A stretch of 64,000 nt of DNA from Cladophialophora immunda (taxonomy: Eukaryota > Ascomycota > Eurotiomycetes > Chaetothyriales > Herpotrichiellaceae). This document shows positions 30,296 through 41,825 of this stretch, piece by piece. The first letter of the stretch is position 1. Each line of letters starts with the position of its first letter. The stretch is from the NCBI RefSeq assembly GCF_000835495.1, contig NW_015622542.1:6036485-6100484 (forward strand), written 5' to 3'. The position numbers and the translations under genes are program-made. Under the pieces are notes generated by a model that made no database searches, was not told the origin of the DNA, and was given only the letters and a program-made list of their open reading frames with translations.

Positions 30296-32566
30296 ATGTC
30301 CAAGCGAATGAACATCCTCGTTTACTCTGGTGCGCTCACTCAAGATGCGTGGAGGAGTAATAAAAATCTAATGCTATCTTCAGGAAATGGCAGCACCGTC
30401 GAGTCAGTCCGTCATTGCCTCTACACACTCCGGAGGCTCCTGGCTCCTCATTATGCTGTCATCCCGGTCACTGGCGACATGCTTATCAAAGAGCCGTGGA
30501 CAGCAAGCTGTGCTGCTGTAGTATTTCCAGGTGGCGCTGATCAGGGCTACTGCAAGACACTCAATGGTGAGGGCAACAGGCGTATTCGACAGTTCGTCGA
30601 GCGAGGTGGCCTCTATATTGGATTCTGCGCCGGCGGCTACTATGGCAGTCAGAGATGTGAATTCGAGGTAGGAAACAGGCTTCTGGAGGTTGTTGGGGAT
30701 AGGGAGCTTGCTTTCTATCCTGGGACGGCTCGAGGATGCGCATTCTCCGGCTTTGTTTACCATAGTGAAAAGGGGGCGCGTGCCACCGAGTTGAAAGTGG
30801 ACAAGACTTGTCTGCCCTCAGGAGCCGTCCCGGATGTTTTCAAGTCCTACTACAATGGCGGCGGCGTCTTTGTCGACGCGCCCAAGTATAAAGACCAGGG
30901 CGTCGAAGTCCTTGCCAGCTATACGGACCCTCTCGCCGTCGACCCTGGGGAAGGCGCGGCCGCCGTTGTCTATTGCAAAGTCGGCCAAGGTGCAGCATTG
31001 CTGACCGGTCCGCATCCAGAGTTTGTCTTCCTAGGAAAGCCAGCGGACGACTGGTCACTGACGAAGCCTAGGTTTGCTCCAGCCAACCTTGAGCCAAAGC
31101 CAGATGCTCCTGGATTCGCCGACGTCATCAGAACTCTGGCCGAAGACGAGAAACACAGAATGGATTTCATCAAAGCGTGCCTGACGAAACTTGGTCTCAC
31201 AGTGAGCGGGGAGCAAAATGTACCCTCCCTCTCCTACATGCATCTTTCTTCATCCGACCCCACAGACACCGCGGGTATCATATCGTCCTTGGGCCATCTC
31301 GTCGAAGGGGATGAACATGGTAACGAGTTTCTCAAGGATGAAAATGATACCTTCCAGATTTTGAAACCATCCGTCTGGAAAATGGTTGATTTGGCCAAAG
31401 CTTTATCCTCGGAACCCGAGTCAAAGGAATCTGCTGACCAAACCGATGGCAGCTCCGACCGCATAGTCGACTATAACACCGTGACCAAGAAGATCATTGT
31501 GCATGATGACGACTATCCTCAGCCAAGATCAACTCCGTATTTCAACCACTCTGCTTTCTACTCAAATCTGCATAAATACCAATCCCAAACACCTGGTGCC
31601 GTGAATTTCGGCGCTCATCTGCTATACGGCGAAGTGGTCACGTCGACTAATACATTGCTTGAGAAAAACACAAAGCTTCTTCGAGTTCTTCCCCAGGGAT
31701 TTACGGCAACAGCGACCGTTCAAGTTGCAGGCCGAGGCAGAGGATCCAATGTCTGGGTATCACCGGCAGGAAGTTTAATGTTCAGTACGGTCATTCGGCA
31801 TCCAATGGCGCAGATGCAGTCTGCTCCAGTCGTCTTTGTCCAGTACCTGGCTGCAATGGCCATTGTCAACGGCATAAAATCCTATGACGGCTCACTCTAC
31901 AAGGACATGCCAGTCAAACTCAAGTGGCCAAACGATATTTTTGCTCTCGACCCAGCAAAGGCAAAAGATAATGGCGGTGATAGGAACGACAATTACACCA
32001 AAATCGGAGGCATCCTGGTCAACAGTCACTACAACAGCAAAGAGTACATCGCCGTTTGTGGGATTGGCCTGAACACTGCGAACGCCGCGCCAACAACGTC
32101 GTTAAATCAACTCATTCAATTCCTTCCGCACAAGGTGGCTCCATTTACGCTGGAAAAATTGCTGGCCAGAATATTGACTGTGTTTGACGACTTATATGCC
32201 CGCTTTTTAGTGACCGGCTTTGACGAGGTTATGGAGCAAATGTACTACCGACATTGGCTTCACATGGATCAGATCGTTACTCTTGAAGCCGAAGGTGGTC
32301 AACGCGCAAGGATCAAGGGTATCACCAGGGATTATGGGCTGTTGATTGCGGAAGAACTTGGATGGGAAGACCGTGAGACCGGCAGGAGATGGACATTGCA
32401 AAGTGATGCGAATAGCTTTGACTTTTTCAAAGGTTTAGTAAAGGTGAGTCTTCGACATAAGATCTAAGACAGAGCTGCACTTTACGGCTCTTGCCCCGTC
32501 GTCCACTCCCTCCTCATCAAAGATGTCTTAAAGCTGATGATTGTGTTCTTGTAGAGGAAGGCTTGA
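30296..32566 (+). CDS. bpl1: biotin--protein ligase (holocarboxylase synthetase)
   Basis: Three exons: 30296-30329, 30384-32443 and 32555-32566. The first intron is 54 nt with no in-frame stop, so the frame stays open through it; splicing gives LVYSGNGSTVESVRHCL, the expected sequence. The last exon codes only RKA and stop. The product is 701 residues, near the yeast length of 690. The N-terminal half is a glutamine-amidotransferase-like domain (BPL_N) with YIGFCAGGYYGS at about 100. The catalytic domain has the biotinyl-AMP loop GRGRGSNVWVSPAG (about 460) and KWPNDI with the conserved Lys (about 524). The C-terminal cap ends with the NSFDFFKGL region. It attaches biotin to acetyl-CoA and pyruvate carboxylases in the cytosol. 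Confidence 0.95.
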
Positions 32567-33345
32567 TGTACTCTCCAGAAGAATCAGCATGATACCAGTC
32601 CTGCATTCGGCCACCATAGCGGGAGCACCTCTTTACCCGATGGGACGGTGTCGATGGGAACAGGGATTTGGCATATAAGAAACAGATTCACCCCTCCGGC
32701 CTGAGTGAGTGAAGGACACCACGGTCTCACTACCGAGTCAGCGATCTCATGTCATGCTCCGCGCGCCAACTGTGCCGTTACTGCTTTATATACTCGCGAC
32801 CCAGCAGTTTTGACCCCAGGGAGCGCTACCGAATGTTCATAATGACCTAAAAGAATCCTTGATGAGGCATGCTGAGTGCGCCGAACGAGAATGGCGAAGG
32901 CGGGTAGACTTGGGCATGAGCAGGTACAGATATGATCATGGGGCATTCCCCCTGGGTTTCCCTTCGGGTGGGACGCGAGACTCCAGCTTCTGCGGGACCA
33001 CGACAGTCCATTTGGTGTAGATTGAGTGCAGCGCCTGTGGTGTCTATGCCTCTCCTTCCCTCGTCCACTCCTCGCTCGCTCACTCGCTCTCTTACATTGT
33101 GAAATGGATTGAAGATCCGTTTGGTATTTGTGGCCGAGCCCAAGCGTGTGATACAGAAAGAGAACCGCCTTCCCTGCTCAACGTACCTCAGACACGGCGG
33201 TACTGCTCCAAAGGACACCGTTCTCAACATGACCACCTACGTTCCCACAGGAAGTTCTATCGATCCCATCCTCACCGCCTCGATATACTGAAGCCGTTCG
33301 GAAACAAACGGCCCGTCGATAGGAACAATCACCCGCACTGCCGGA
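32567..33345. other. convergent intergenic region
   Basis: About 780 bp between the ends of bpl1 and the first transporter of the catabolic cluster. Contains a short CTCGCT-rich tract near 33070. No gene seen. Confidence 0.5.
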
Positions 33346-35216
33346 TTACGCCTTAACCGGGTACTTGACGTCCTCGCCGGCCCAGACGCCGCCGTCCCTG
33401 TTGGCCTTGATCCGCAGGCGCCGCACGCGCTTGATGTCCTCTTCGTTCTCGTGCGTGAGATACCAGGTCCACACGTTGGCGATCCAGCTTGCGCCAATGG
33501 CGCCCGCGCAGACGCCAAAGGAGGTCTTGTACCCGTTGTGAGCGAAGCGGGATTGGAACAGCTGCGGGCCCACGACGCCGCCGACCTGGCCGATGCAGGA
33601 TTGGAACGCCAGCGTGAAGGCAGTGCCTGTCGTGCCTACCAGGCTTGCGGATCGCCCTGGTTGATCATGCGGTCAGCGAGTGGTTACTTTTCTCTACTGT
33701 TGGGGAGAGAAGGGGAGAGAGATGCGGAGAGGAGGCGGAGCTTTATTTGACGGAATCGTGAATTGGGAGGGGGAAACTTACAAGCCCAGAATGGAATGAA
33801 GTAGACCGAATAGAACGTGGTCCCGAATATGCATGCGATGTACGTCGCATACCGGTTCACATCGAAGCATAGGACGAGGAAAAAGGCCAGTGCCGCGGCG
33901 CAGATGATCATGATCAGCTGCGGCCGCGTTATGTATGCTTTGCTCAGGAACCATCCGGCGAAGATGATCGACAAGACCGTTGCGGCGGCCGGGGGGATGT
34001 TGAGCAGTTGGTTCCTGGGCAGACCGGCAAAGCCTAGACTCGTCGTGACGGTGGGCAGTTGCCATTGCAATCCGTATCCGCCGAGATTCATGAGGATCTG
34101 GGACAGGCAGAAAGCATAGGTCCGCGGGTCTTTCAGGGACGCCCACACTTCTTTCTTGCTGAAGGCCGCATCGTGCGTGCGAGGAGCGTTGTCTGTGAGT
34201 CGCAGCTCGAGGTATTCTTGCTCGCGCGGCGTGAGCCATTTTGCCGAGCGCTTGGACTTGGGGTAGTCTGGAAGAACAAGGAACACGACCCCGGCGAAGA
34301 GAATGGTGAACAATCCTTCCAGAAGGTAGACCCTGTGGATGGCACACTTGTCAGCTGCCAAGGAGATATCAAGGCCGGGTAGACGTCTGGGAAGTGGCTT
34401 ACCATCTCCACGCACTCAAGCCGCTAAGACCATTCATATAAGAAATGCCATAGGCGACCAGAGAACCGACGATTCCAGCGCAGTTTTGAAAGCCAAACAT
34501 CCACATGATTGGTTTACCCATTTCGTCGCTGCGGTACCAACTACAAAGTTGGGCTGCAAGGCCTGGAAAGAGTCCAGCCTCCATCATTCCTAGAAAGAAG
34601 CGAGCGGCATAGAGGCCTTGTTTGTTTTGAACTGCAGCATGACAGGCCAGGACCTACGCGACAGGCAAAAGTGTTAGTCAAAATATGGCGAACTTCGTGG
34701 GAGAGATGTAGCGGAATTACACACCAGACCCCAGGTTGCAATGATGCGAGATTGCCATTTTCGAGGCGTCATTCTCTTCAGCAGCAGATTGCTAGGGACT
34801 TCGAAGACGATGTAGCTGATCTGCAATTGTGAATCAGCCACGTCACTTGCTATACTCGATAGAATCCCCAATGTCCCTCGACATACAAAGTAAATAGACT
34901 GGACCCAGTTATATTCGTCCGGTGTCATATTCAGCTCCTTCAGAATGTTGCGTGATTGGCCGACTTGGAGGACTTTGACGGTTGCGGCGTTGGTGTAATC
35001 AACATTTTTGAGCATATACATGAGTCCGATGAGGAGAAGGAATCGCTTGTCCACTTTCCGCATGACCTTGCGGTCCTCCTCGGCGGTGAAGGAGGAGAGA
35101 ATAGCCTCCCTATCATTCTCAGGTACCGATTCGGTTGGGAACTCCACGACAGTCTGCTGAGCCCCGAATCCGACGTCCGCTTCTTTAGACTCGGGATACG
35201 AGATTGGGATGGTCAT
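33346..35216 (-). CDS. MFS transporter, Dal5/Tna1-type anion:cation symporter
   Basis: Five exons: 35216-34887, 34820-34725, 34653-34403, 34332-33782 and 33656-33346, giving 512 residues. Splicing restores family motifs: YTNAATVKVLQ (TM1, a variant of the usual DR.NI..A), FEVPSNLLLKRMTPRKWQSRIIATWGL, FFLGMMEAGLFPG, YRSDEMGK and a late GTTGTAFTLAFQSCIGQVGG. Twelve hydrophobic helices are present. This family (allantoate, nicotinate, pantothenate and other carboxylate permeases) imports small organic anions across the plasma membrane with protons. The C-terminus ends with a charged tail and GEDVKYPVKA. It is the rightmost-transcribed gene of the cluster; its ATG overlaps by one base the stop of the upstream open frame, hinting that the upstream gene model is wrong at its end. 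Confidence 0.92.
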
Positions 35217-36022
35217 CCTTTGCAACAAAGATGCCGCCAACCCGCTAGTAGAGCGTACGGTGATTCACCTCGAAGGGTATAACTGAAGAGAACGGCTTGG
35301 GAATATCTGTGGCAAGTGAAGCTCTGCACGTTGGTTGTGGCTCGCAGAGATTGTATAAGGGACAGGAGAAAGGTAGGCCAAGAAGATAGCTTGATCAATA
35401 GGCCCTCTGCAGGGACTCCGTAATGTTGCGTGATGACCCGAGACTCGGGAGAGTTGGGTTTCTTGCTGGGTTGTGATTTCGCAAGCGACTCGGCAATGAA
35501 GAGGATGTCCTCGCACGTCTTTTTTGCCCCATCTTTGCCTCCGGCATAGGCGATGGCATTTCCTGCAGTCTCGTCTAGACCGTGGATCGACAGAAATGGA
35601 GAAGACCGACCCAAAGCTAGCATGTTGCTTGTCGCAATTTGAAAAATTCTATGCTTGATAGCATCGCTAGCGTCGAAGGGAACGACGAGGATGTGTGCAT
35701 GAAAGGCCAAAGTGAAATGACAAAACGAGTTGTAATTACCTGAATGTTTCTGTGTATCGCCATAACCGTACACGCTGGACCTAGGCTCGCATATGCAACG
35801 CGCTCCTTCGCTCCACTGATCGCTAGAGTAGTGACCATGTGAAGAACGTGGTGAAGCCTGCAGTGGAGATCGAAACGAACGCGAAAAGGGTACAGGGAGC
35901 GTAAAGGTTCTCAGGTACATACCTATCGTCGCTTTCTTGTCTCCGCCGCAGAAGACGTTCCAGCCAGACGGCCAATTGTCCTTTCCCAGCTTCCACGGAG
36001 GATATGCCGAGACAACTGACAT
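35213..36022 (-). CDS. unrecognised protein; gene model uncertain
   Basis: The frame is open for 269 residues from ATG 36022, with no stop across the whole interval. The start MSVVSAYPPWKLGKDNWPSG and the segment from VVPFDASDAIKHRIFQ through LDETAGNAIAYAGGKDGAKK to DILFIAESLAKSQ (35690 to about 35440) look like real, ordered protein. The stretch between them is less convincing: it contains GTATGT and GTAATT donor-like sites and a GCTAG acceptor, and another frame there reads ISGAKERVAYASLGPACTV, so introns are likely. The stop codon overlaps the start of the downstream transporter, implausible for a fungal gene, so the true 3' end is probably earlier. I do not recognise the family. It lies between a transporter and a flavin monooxygenase and may take part in the same pathway. 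Confidence 0.45.
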   Translation of the reverse strand: MSVVSAYPPWKLGKDNWPSGWNVFCGGDKKATIGMYLRTFTLPVPFSRSFRSPLQASPRSSHGHYSSDQWSEGARCICEPRSSVYGYGDTQKHSGNYNSFCHFTLAFHAHILVVPFDASDAIKHRIFQIATSNMLALGRSSPFLSIHGLDETAGNAIAYAGGKDGAKKTCEDILFIAESLAKSQPSKKPNSPESRVITQHYGVPAEGLLIKLSSWPTFLLSLIQSLRATTNVQSFTCHRYSQAVLFSYTLRGESPYALLAGWRHLCCKG

Positions 36023-36646
36023 TTTTTTTGCGACGGTTCTGAGCACGCCATCAGTGGAAGTGCGTGGCTTCCAATCTGGGGCTGATTCGTTCCATCACCA
36101 CAGTGATTGACAATTCCACACTCCCACGCCACGGTATTCGTGCATCAATGGGTATGCATGGCATCCTCCACATGGCCGTGCCATGGCCGCTATCGGAATC
36201 AAAAGATAGATCGCGAAACCCATGGGAAGCATGTTGTTTGCCGTACTTCCAGAGCGAGTTCGACGGGACTTAGGTCACGGTGTGTCACTCATCCGACGAT
36301 CACCGAAAAACGTGGGCGCGATTCCGTCACGGCTATCGCAAGAACACGCACGGTGCTCTTGCGTAGACTCGAAATGTAGAGAACTAATTATGTTGAGACA
36401 TAGAATTGGAGCATTGAGGTTCGTTACAGGTTGTCGAGAGGGAAGATGGACGTGGAATCTGCTGAATTGATGCCAAGCCCGATGAGGCGGAAAAACCAAT
36501 CTCCGTTTTTCCGGTCCGCGCAAGGAGCATCATGCGCTTTCAGTTCAGTCAAGAGCATCTTCTACGCAATGCTCAAGACTATCTTGTCTATAGACATGAC
36601 CACCAGGTTGGATACTAGCCTCTCTCCAACGGCAGACCAGAAACCC
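36023..36646. other. intergenic region inside catabolic cluster
   Basis: About 620 bp between the start of the unrecognised gene and the end of the monooxygenase gene. No gene or clear element is seen. Confidence 0.5.
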
Positions 36647-38391
36647 TCAGGCTTTGGCAGCCTCCACAGTCCCGCTCTCTGACCTCAGCGGCAACGTCGA
36701 AGCGCCATTCTCCTCTGTCTTCTTCTGCTTCTCTTCCGCAGGCACTGTTTCCTCTTTGTACACGTCGTATTGATATTTGGATCCCTCGTGATCGTGCCTG
36801 AGCCCCTTCTGGCCTTCTCCATATATCTTCTCGCGAGCGGTCAAGGGTTCAGCCTCGGCCGACCGGGGCTCTGGGTACAAACCGCGGCATCGCAGCTCAG
36901 GGATCAGCAGGTCAACTACATCCTCAAAAGTTCCCGGCGTTGTCACATAGGCGAGGTTGAATCCATCAAGATCAGCTTCTCGGACCCATCTTTCCATCTC
37001 ATCCGCAACCTTCTGTGGGGTACCAACGCCAACAGGCCCAAGACCACCGATTGCAGCCTTTTCGGCCACAACTCTCGGCGTCCATCTCGGCACGTCGGGG
37101 CTCGTCGTCGTGAAGGCGTCCAACATGCTTCGCACCTTGTGAGCTTCTGTCGAATCCGCAGCAGTGATATCCTGGTCTATGGGGATCTTGGAGATATCGA
37201 TTCCCGTCCACCCGGAGAACAGCACGAGCCCGCCGATTGTCGAGGCATATTTCTTCGCCTCTGCGAACTTCTCTTGAGCCTCTTCCTCGGTTCGCCCGAT
37301 AATCGGGGTGAATGTGCCAAAGAATTTGATCGATTGTGGATCGCGCCCTTTCTCTTTGGCTAGTTGGCGGATCTTGTCGATCTTGGGCCTGAGCACTAGC
37401 GGACTGTGTGACGAGACAAAGATTGCTTCGGCGTGTGTGGCAGCAAAGGCAGATCCTGCGGGCGAGGTGCCAGCCTGGAAGAGAAACGGTGTTCTCTGGG
37501 GTGAGGGATCCACGATATGTCGAGAATCCAGGTTGAAGTATTTGCCATGGTGATGAATCGTTCGCACTTTGTCCGGGTCGATATACGTGTCCGTTTCGGG
37601 ATCGGGGTTGAGGGCATCATTCGCCCATGAACCTTCCCAAAGCCTTATGGATAGTGTGTTAACAATTATGCAAGCCATCCGATGCCCTTTGACGCAAACA
37701 CTTACTTGTATAGGACTCTCAGGTATTCATCAGCCTGCAAGTATCGCTCGTCATGATCAATGGGGTTGTCCAGGCCGATGGCCTTGAATGCTGCCTTCTT
37801 CCACGATGTCACAATGTTCCAGCCAATGCGCCCATTGGTGAGATGGTCGAGAGTTGAGAAACGCTTCGCGAGCAGAAACGGAGGCTCAAAGGACGTCGAA
37901 GCGGTGATGCCGAACGCGAGATTCTTGGTCACCGCCGCCATTGCAGAGATGGGCTGCCGGCCTCGTGGTCAGTTGCACATTACCTACCGCGTCGATGTTC
38001 AGGAACCAACCACTTACAATGGTCGGATCGGTCATGGGCCATTGCGCAGCACGTCGGATGCAGTTGTCGAGGCTGTCCTCGTACGTATCATATCCGCCGT
38101 ACGTGTCGGCGAGAAACAGCGCGTTGATATCCCCACGCTCGAGAACCTTTGCGAGCTCGATCCAGTAGTCGAGCTTCCTCTTTGTCGCAGACTTGTCCTT
38201 TGGGTTCTATACATGCTTTCAGTCCCATAGGAACTTTTCCGTGGCAGATGCAATGCCCTCATGGCTGAGTAAGTACTGACCTTCCATTGACCGGGCGAAA
38301 GATGTCCCACGGTCGACATATCGAACGCGTTGAGCAGGATTTGCTTCTTTACCGGCTCGTGAGAGCCATTGGTCTCTTGTATGGAACCCAT
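36647..38391 (-). CDS. FMN-dependent LLM-class monooxygenase (NtaA/SnaA/SoxA type), copy 1
   Basis: Four exons: 38391-38281, 38206-38018, 37953-37706 and 37643-36647. All introns are short with GT-AG ends. The product is 514 residues. Diagnostic segments are LLNAFDMSTVGHLSPGQWK at the start, ALFLADTYGGYD, NLAFGITASTSFEPPFLLA, RFSTLDHLTNGRIGWNIVTS, then PSPQRTPFLFQAGTSPAGSAFA and the C-terminal MERWVREADLDGFNL. These match the luciferase-like family of NtaA, SnaA/DszA and SoxA, which use FMNH2 supplied by a separate flavin reductase to oxygenate N- or S-containing or heterocyclic substrates. The length exceeds the usual 430-470 because of an acidic, Lys/Glu-rich tail ending ESGTVEAAKA. A second family member is at 46.2-47.9 kb. 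Confidence 0.93.
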
Positions 38392-39318
38392 GATGATGCC
38401 GGCTCTACTGTTCACACAGACAATAACAACGTCAAGCAAATCGACGAGAGATTCAGTCTGCCAAATTTCACGCGTTGGTGACGGAATACTATGATCTCCA
38501 ATTCCACGGTCCACGTCCGGTCTCGCACTGGACGGCTGGAGTAAACACGGCTCCCATAGAGACGAGGTGCGCCATCATCTTTCTCTCGTCCCCTCTTCCT
38601 TCTCCCACCCCACAAGAGGGTCCTCGGTTCCGAAACGACATACAGACTTACAGGGAGACATTAGCACGCCTGATACCCAGTCGACATCGGTACCACCACC
38701 GTTCTCCGCCCCGCGCCCAGCACCCTCTGAGCGGGTGCTATGGCGTGATTTTAGGTCCGATGCCACGATTTTCGCATCCCGTGGACGGACGCTGTGGTTA
38801 CGAATAGCTGAATCGTGGGGGGGAACTTGCAAGAACCCACAACATGGGAGGGTTCGCGAGATAAGAGAACAATGGGTTTGAGAACAGGGAACCTCACAGG
38901 CTGGTTACCTACGTGGGCGTCGGTCTCGGTGCGGAATATTAGTCGAGATAACATGATACCCGTTTCGAGTAAGTGAGGCAGCGTTGTGGATCTTCAAATG
39001 ACGTGTTCGAACTATTCCGTCATTTATGGTATCGTGGTAATGGGGCTTGACAGTACCAGACAGCAGTACCACGATACCTGAACTGGTTACCTACCTACTT
39101 GGGTTGGTATCTTGTAGAGGCCTATAGACCTAGATAGGTATTTTTCATACACGCCTCAGCGTATCCAGGTGGGTATGCAGCGGACTACACGATCTTCAGT
39201 CTAGGGTCTGTCTAAATAGGCACCGAGATCTGGCATTCGATTTCCCTCTCCAGCATCTAGAGACCACCACGGCGGGAGGCTCAGACATGGCGTGAAGCAC
39301 ATACAGTACATAGTACGT
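38392..39318. other. intergenic region with inverted and direct repeats
   Basis: About 930 bp upstream of monooxygenase copy 1 and downstream of the second transporter. It contains a perfect 12-bp inverted repeat (39028-39039 with 39067-39078) and the direct repeat CTGGTTACCTAC at 38901-38912 and 39083-39094. The part from 39080 to 39170 is rich in CCTAC/TAGGTA-like motifs. Confidence 0.6.
39028..39078. repeat. 12-bp perfect inverted repeat, possible regulatory site or hairpin
   Basis: GGTATCGTGGTA at 39028-39039 and TACCACGATACC at 39067-39078 are exact reverse complements with a 27-nt spacer. It lies about 640 bp upstream of the monooxygenase start at 38391. It could be an operator for a dimeric regulator, the ends of a small element, or chance. 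Confidence 0.5.
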
Positions 39319-41145
39319 TCAGGCTCCCAGCACTTTTTCAGAGGGCAGGTCCTGGATTAACTGGGGTGTGTCGTCGACCGGAGACTCCAAAGGCTCCGTG
39401 GACAGATTGTTGCGGAGATAGTTCTCCTCGACGTCCTCGGCGGGATTTCTGGTAATAGAACAAGACATTGTTAGTGGACGGTACGGAAATTGAGCAAAGA
39501 AATTCAGGGGAGCCAAGAGGAGGACAGCTTCGTTTCCGTACCTTCGCCGCTTGATGTACCATGAGATGCAGTGCGCGAACAAGATCAGGCATATCGCGTT
39601 GCCAAGCACAAAGGGATACCCCTTGACGAACCGGGGCGCCTCGACGGTCTTGAACACCAGCAAGGGCGTCCACGCCGTCGTGGACTGGGACACGGTGTTG
39701 ATCAGCACCAGCGTGAAGGCGCGCTCGGCCGGCGAGTAGCGGAGCTGGGTGTTAACCCAGCCGTAGAGCACGCTGGACATGGCGACGGCCGAGTACGTGG
39801 TCATGAAGGCGAACCACAGCGCCGACTCGGGCACGTCCCACACCACCAGGATGATCAGGCCGACGCTGTTCCAGACGTGGGCCACCGTGATGGCCCACGC
39901 CGGTCCCCAGAGGAGGTCCGAGGAGAAGCAGACGAAGAGCACGTAGAAGATGCCCAGGGCCGGGGAGATGGCGCCGAGCTGGTTGAGCCGCCCGGCCGAG
40001 TACCGCTTCAGGCTCTTCAGCCACAGCAGGTAACCGCCCGACGAGGTGTTGATGCTGCCGTTCCAGAAGAAGATGTCGAGCAGCAGGAACGCCCACACTT
40101 GCCACGACAACGCGACCTTTTTCAGTGTGCCGAGCGTAAATCTCCCGGACGTGGCGTGCCCCGTGCGCTGAAGGCGCTTCTTTGCGAGGGCGAGGTCATG
40201 CTCCTTGAGGAACAGCCGGTTCGGAATGTCCGGGGTCCCAGGGAGGAGGAAGTAGCCCAGGAAGCCGACGGGGATGGTTATCAGGGCACAAATGATGTAC
40301 CTGTCGGAGAACCGGGTTAGAATGCTGTCCAGCCCGAGGAGGACAAAATAATCTGAGAGGAGAACATACATCCATCGCCAGCCCGCCAGACCGGCCACGC
40401 CTTCCAACTGGTCTGAAGCCGCGGACTGCAGAAGAGCCGCAGTGAGCGTTCCAAGGGTCAATCCAACATAGAAGAAGCCACCTCGGCGAGCAATTTCATG
40501 CCCTCGATACCACGAACCGAAGATGTAATGAACGGCGGGAAAATACGCGGCCTTTCACCCCTATTGTTTAGCAAAGAAACTTGACACCAAAACATATGGG
40601 CATATCACTGCAAACTGACCTCGAACCAGCCCACCAAGAACCGGTAGGCCATCAACTCAGCATAGCTATTGACCCGATACTGCAGCAACGTGAAGACTCC
40701 CCACAAGATATCGAGCAGAGGGACCAGCCAGTGCATCGGGATGCGAGTGAAGAGGAACATGAAGGGGATCTGGCCCAGCACGGCGCCGACAACGTAGATA
40801 GTCTGCACATGGACGAGTTGGTTCCCGTTGAAGCCCTGCAGAGAAGATTAGAGGTTGGGCGCGTAAGATTTTTCAACATGGAAACGTCACCACCCACCAA
40901 GTCTTCCTTGAGGCCTGCGACGTATGCATTGTCTACCGCCCCGTTAGCAAGCGTTGCCAACCCTCTTCGATGTTGGAAACCTCACTGATGTTTGCCTGGT
41001 CGATGTACTTGACCCAGTATGCCAGGAAAACATAGGGCACAATCAGGAGATCGAGCTTGGTGATGAGCTTGCGCTCTTCCTTGGTGTCCTCGGGCGAGAA
41101 CCAGTGGATTTGGTACCACTTTCGAGAGCCTGCTGTCTTCCCCAT
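39319..41145 (-). CDS. MFS transporter, Dal5/Tna1/pantothenate-type permease
   Basis: Six exons: 41145-40986, 40932-40898, 40835-40620, 40551-40370, 40300-39542 and 39448-39319, giving 493 residues. The fourth intron (40369-40301) is 69 nt and stop-free, so a long ORF reads through it; splicing gives the family sequence GWRWMYIICALITIPVGFLGYFLLPGTP. Other motifs: DLLIVPYVFLAYWVKYIDQANI in TM1, NAYVAGLKEDL, and YRVNSYAELMAYRFLVGWFE. Twelve membrane helices are visible, and the tail NPAEDVEENYLRNNL is cytosolic in character. The coding sequence is very GC-rich at third positions, unlike the first transporter of the cluster. It shares a 680-bp divergent promoter with the Baeyer-Villiger-type monooxygenase, which suggests co-regulated import and oxidation of one substrate. 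The substrate is probably a small organic acid or amide. Confidence 0.92.
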
Positions 41146-41825
41146 ATTAACCCGGGCTTCCAGATCATGCAACGCAATACCTCGTGATTACCTTTGTTGG
41201 ATGTCTCTGGGAGGAATTTGTTTCATATAGACAGGGCCATCACGACCACTCAGGAAGGACTTTGACGGCTTAGCATCTTGTTGACGACATGTCCCAGAAG
41301 AATGGCGAATCCTGTGCCACGAGGGCTAGCTGCTTCAACGAGCTCCCTGTCGTTCGTTACACTGTCATCGATGGAGTTCTAGACTTTGACAAGCCAGTGT
41401 TGATGGAATCCGAGATAGGCCCTGGCTCTGGTTGATCGCCTCGATACCTGGTCTGGCTCCCCACCCGGTAAGGTCACGTAAAATGTCAACGGGGAATTGT
41501 TACAGCCAATGCTGAGAATGAAAATCCAGTGTTATCACGTCGTCAAACTCCGCTTGTTGCGCTTCCAACAAACGTCTTTTGCGGCGGCTTCGGCGATGGT
41601 GTCAATTAGTGGGTCGTGTTCGTGATGGCGGCATCCATTTGCGCTCGCTCAGCTCGTGATGGAGAAACATGGGCAGTCTCACACGTGAGAACCAGGAGGG
41701 CAGACACAGGCCGTGAGGACTGCAGCAGGGAAAAGATATATGTGTACACTAACCAAGTTTCGTGTCGTGTTTAGTTTCCCAACAAGGAATCGAAGAGGCG
41801 CAACGCCCAGCCCCTTTTGATCAAT
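41146..41825. promoter_or_regulatory. divergent promoter of transporter and FAD monooxygenase
   Basis: 680 bp between the two start codons. No TATA box or repeated site was recognised; no gene is seen. Confidence 0.5.

Noticed and set aside
39571..40320. 249-codon plus-strand ORF across the second permease
   Set aside because: Antisense shadow of the GC-rich permease exon, made of Arg/Glu/Gln/Gly-rich sequence.
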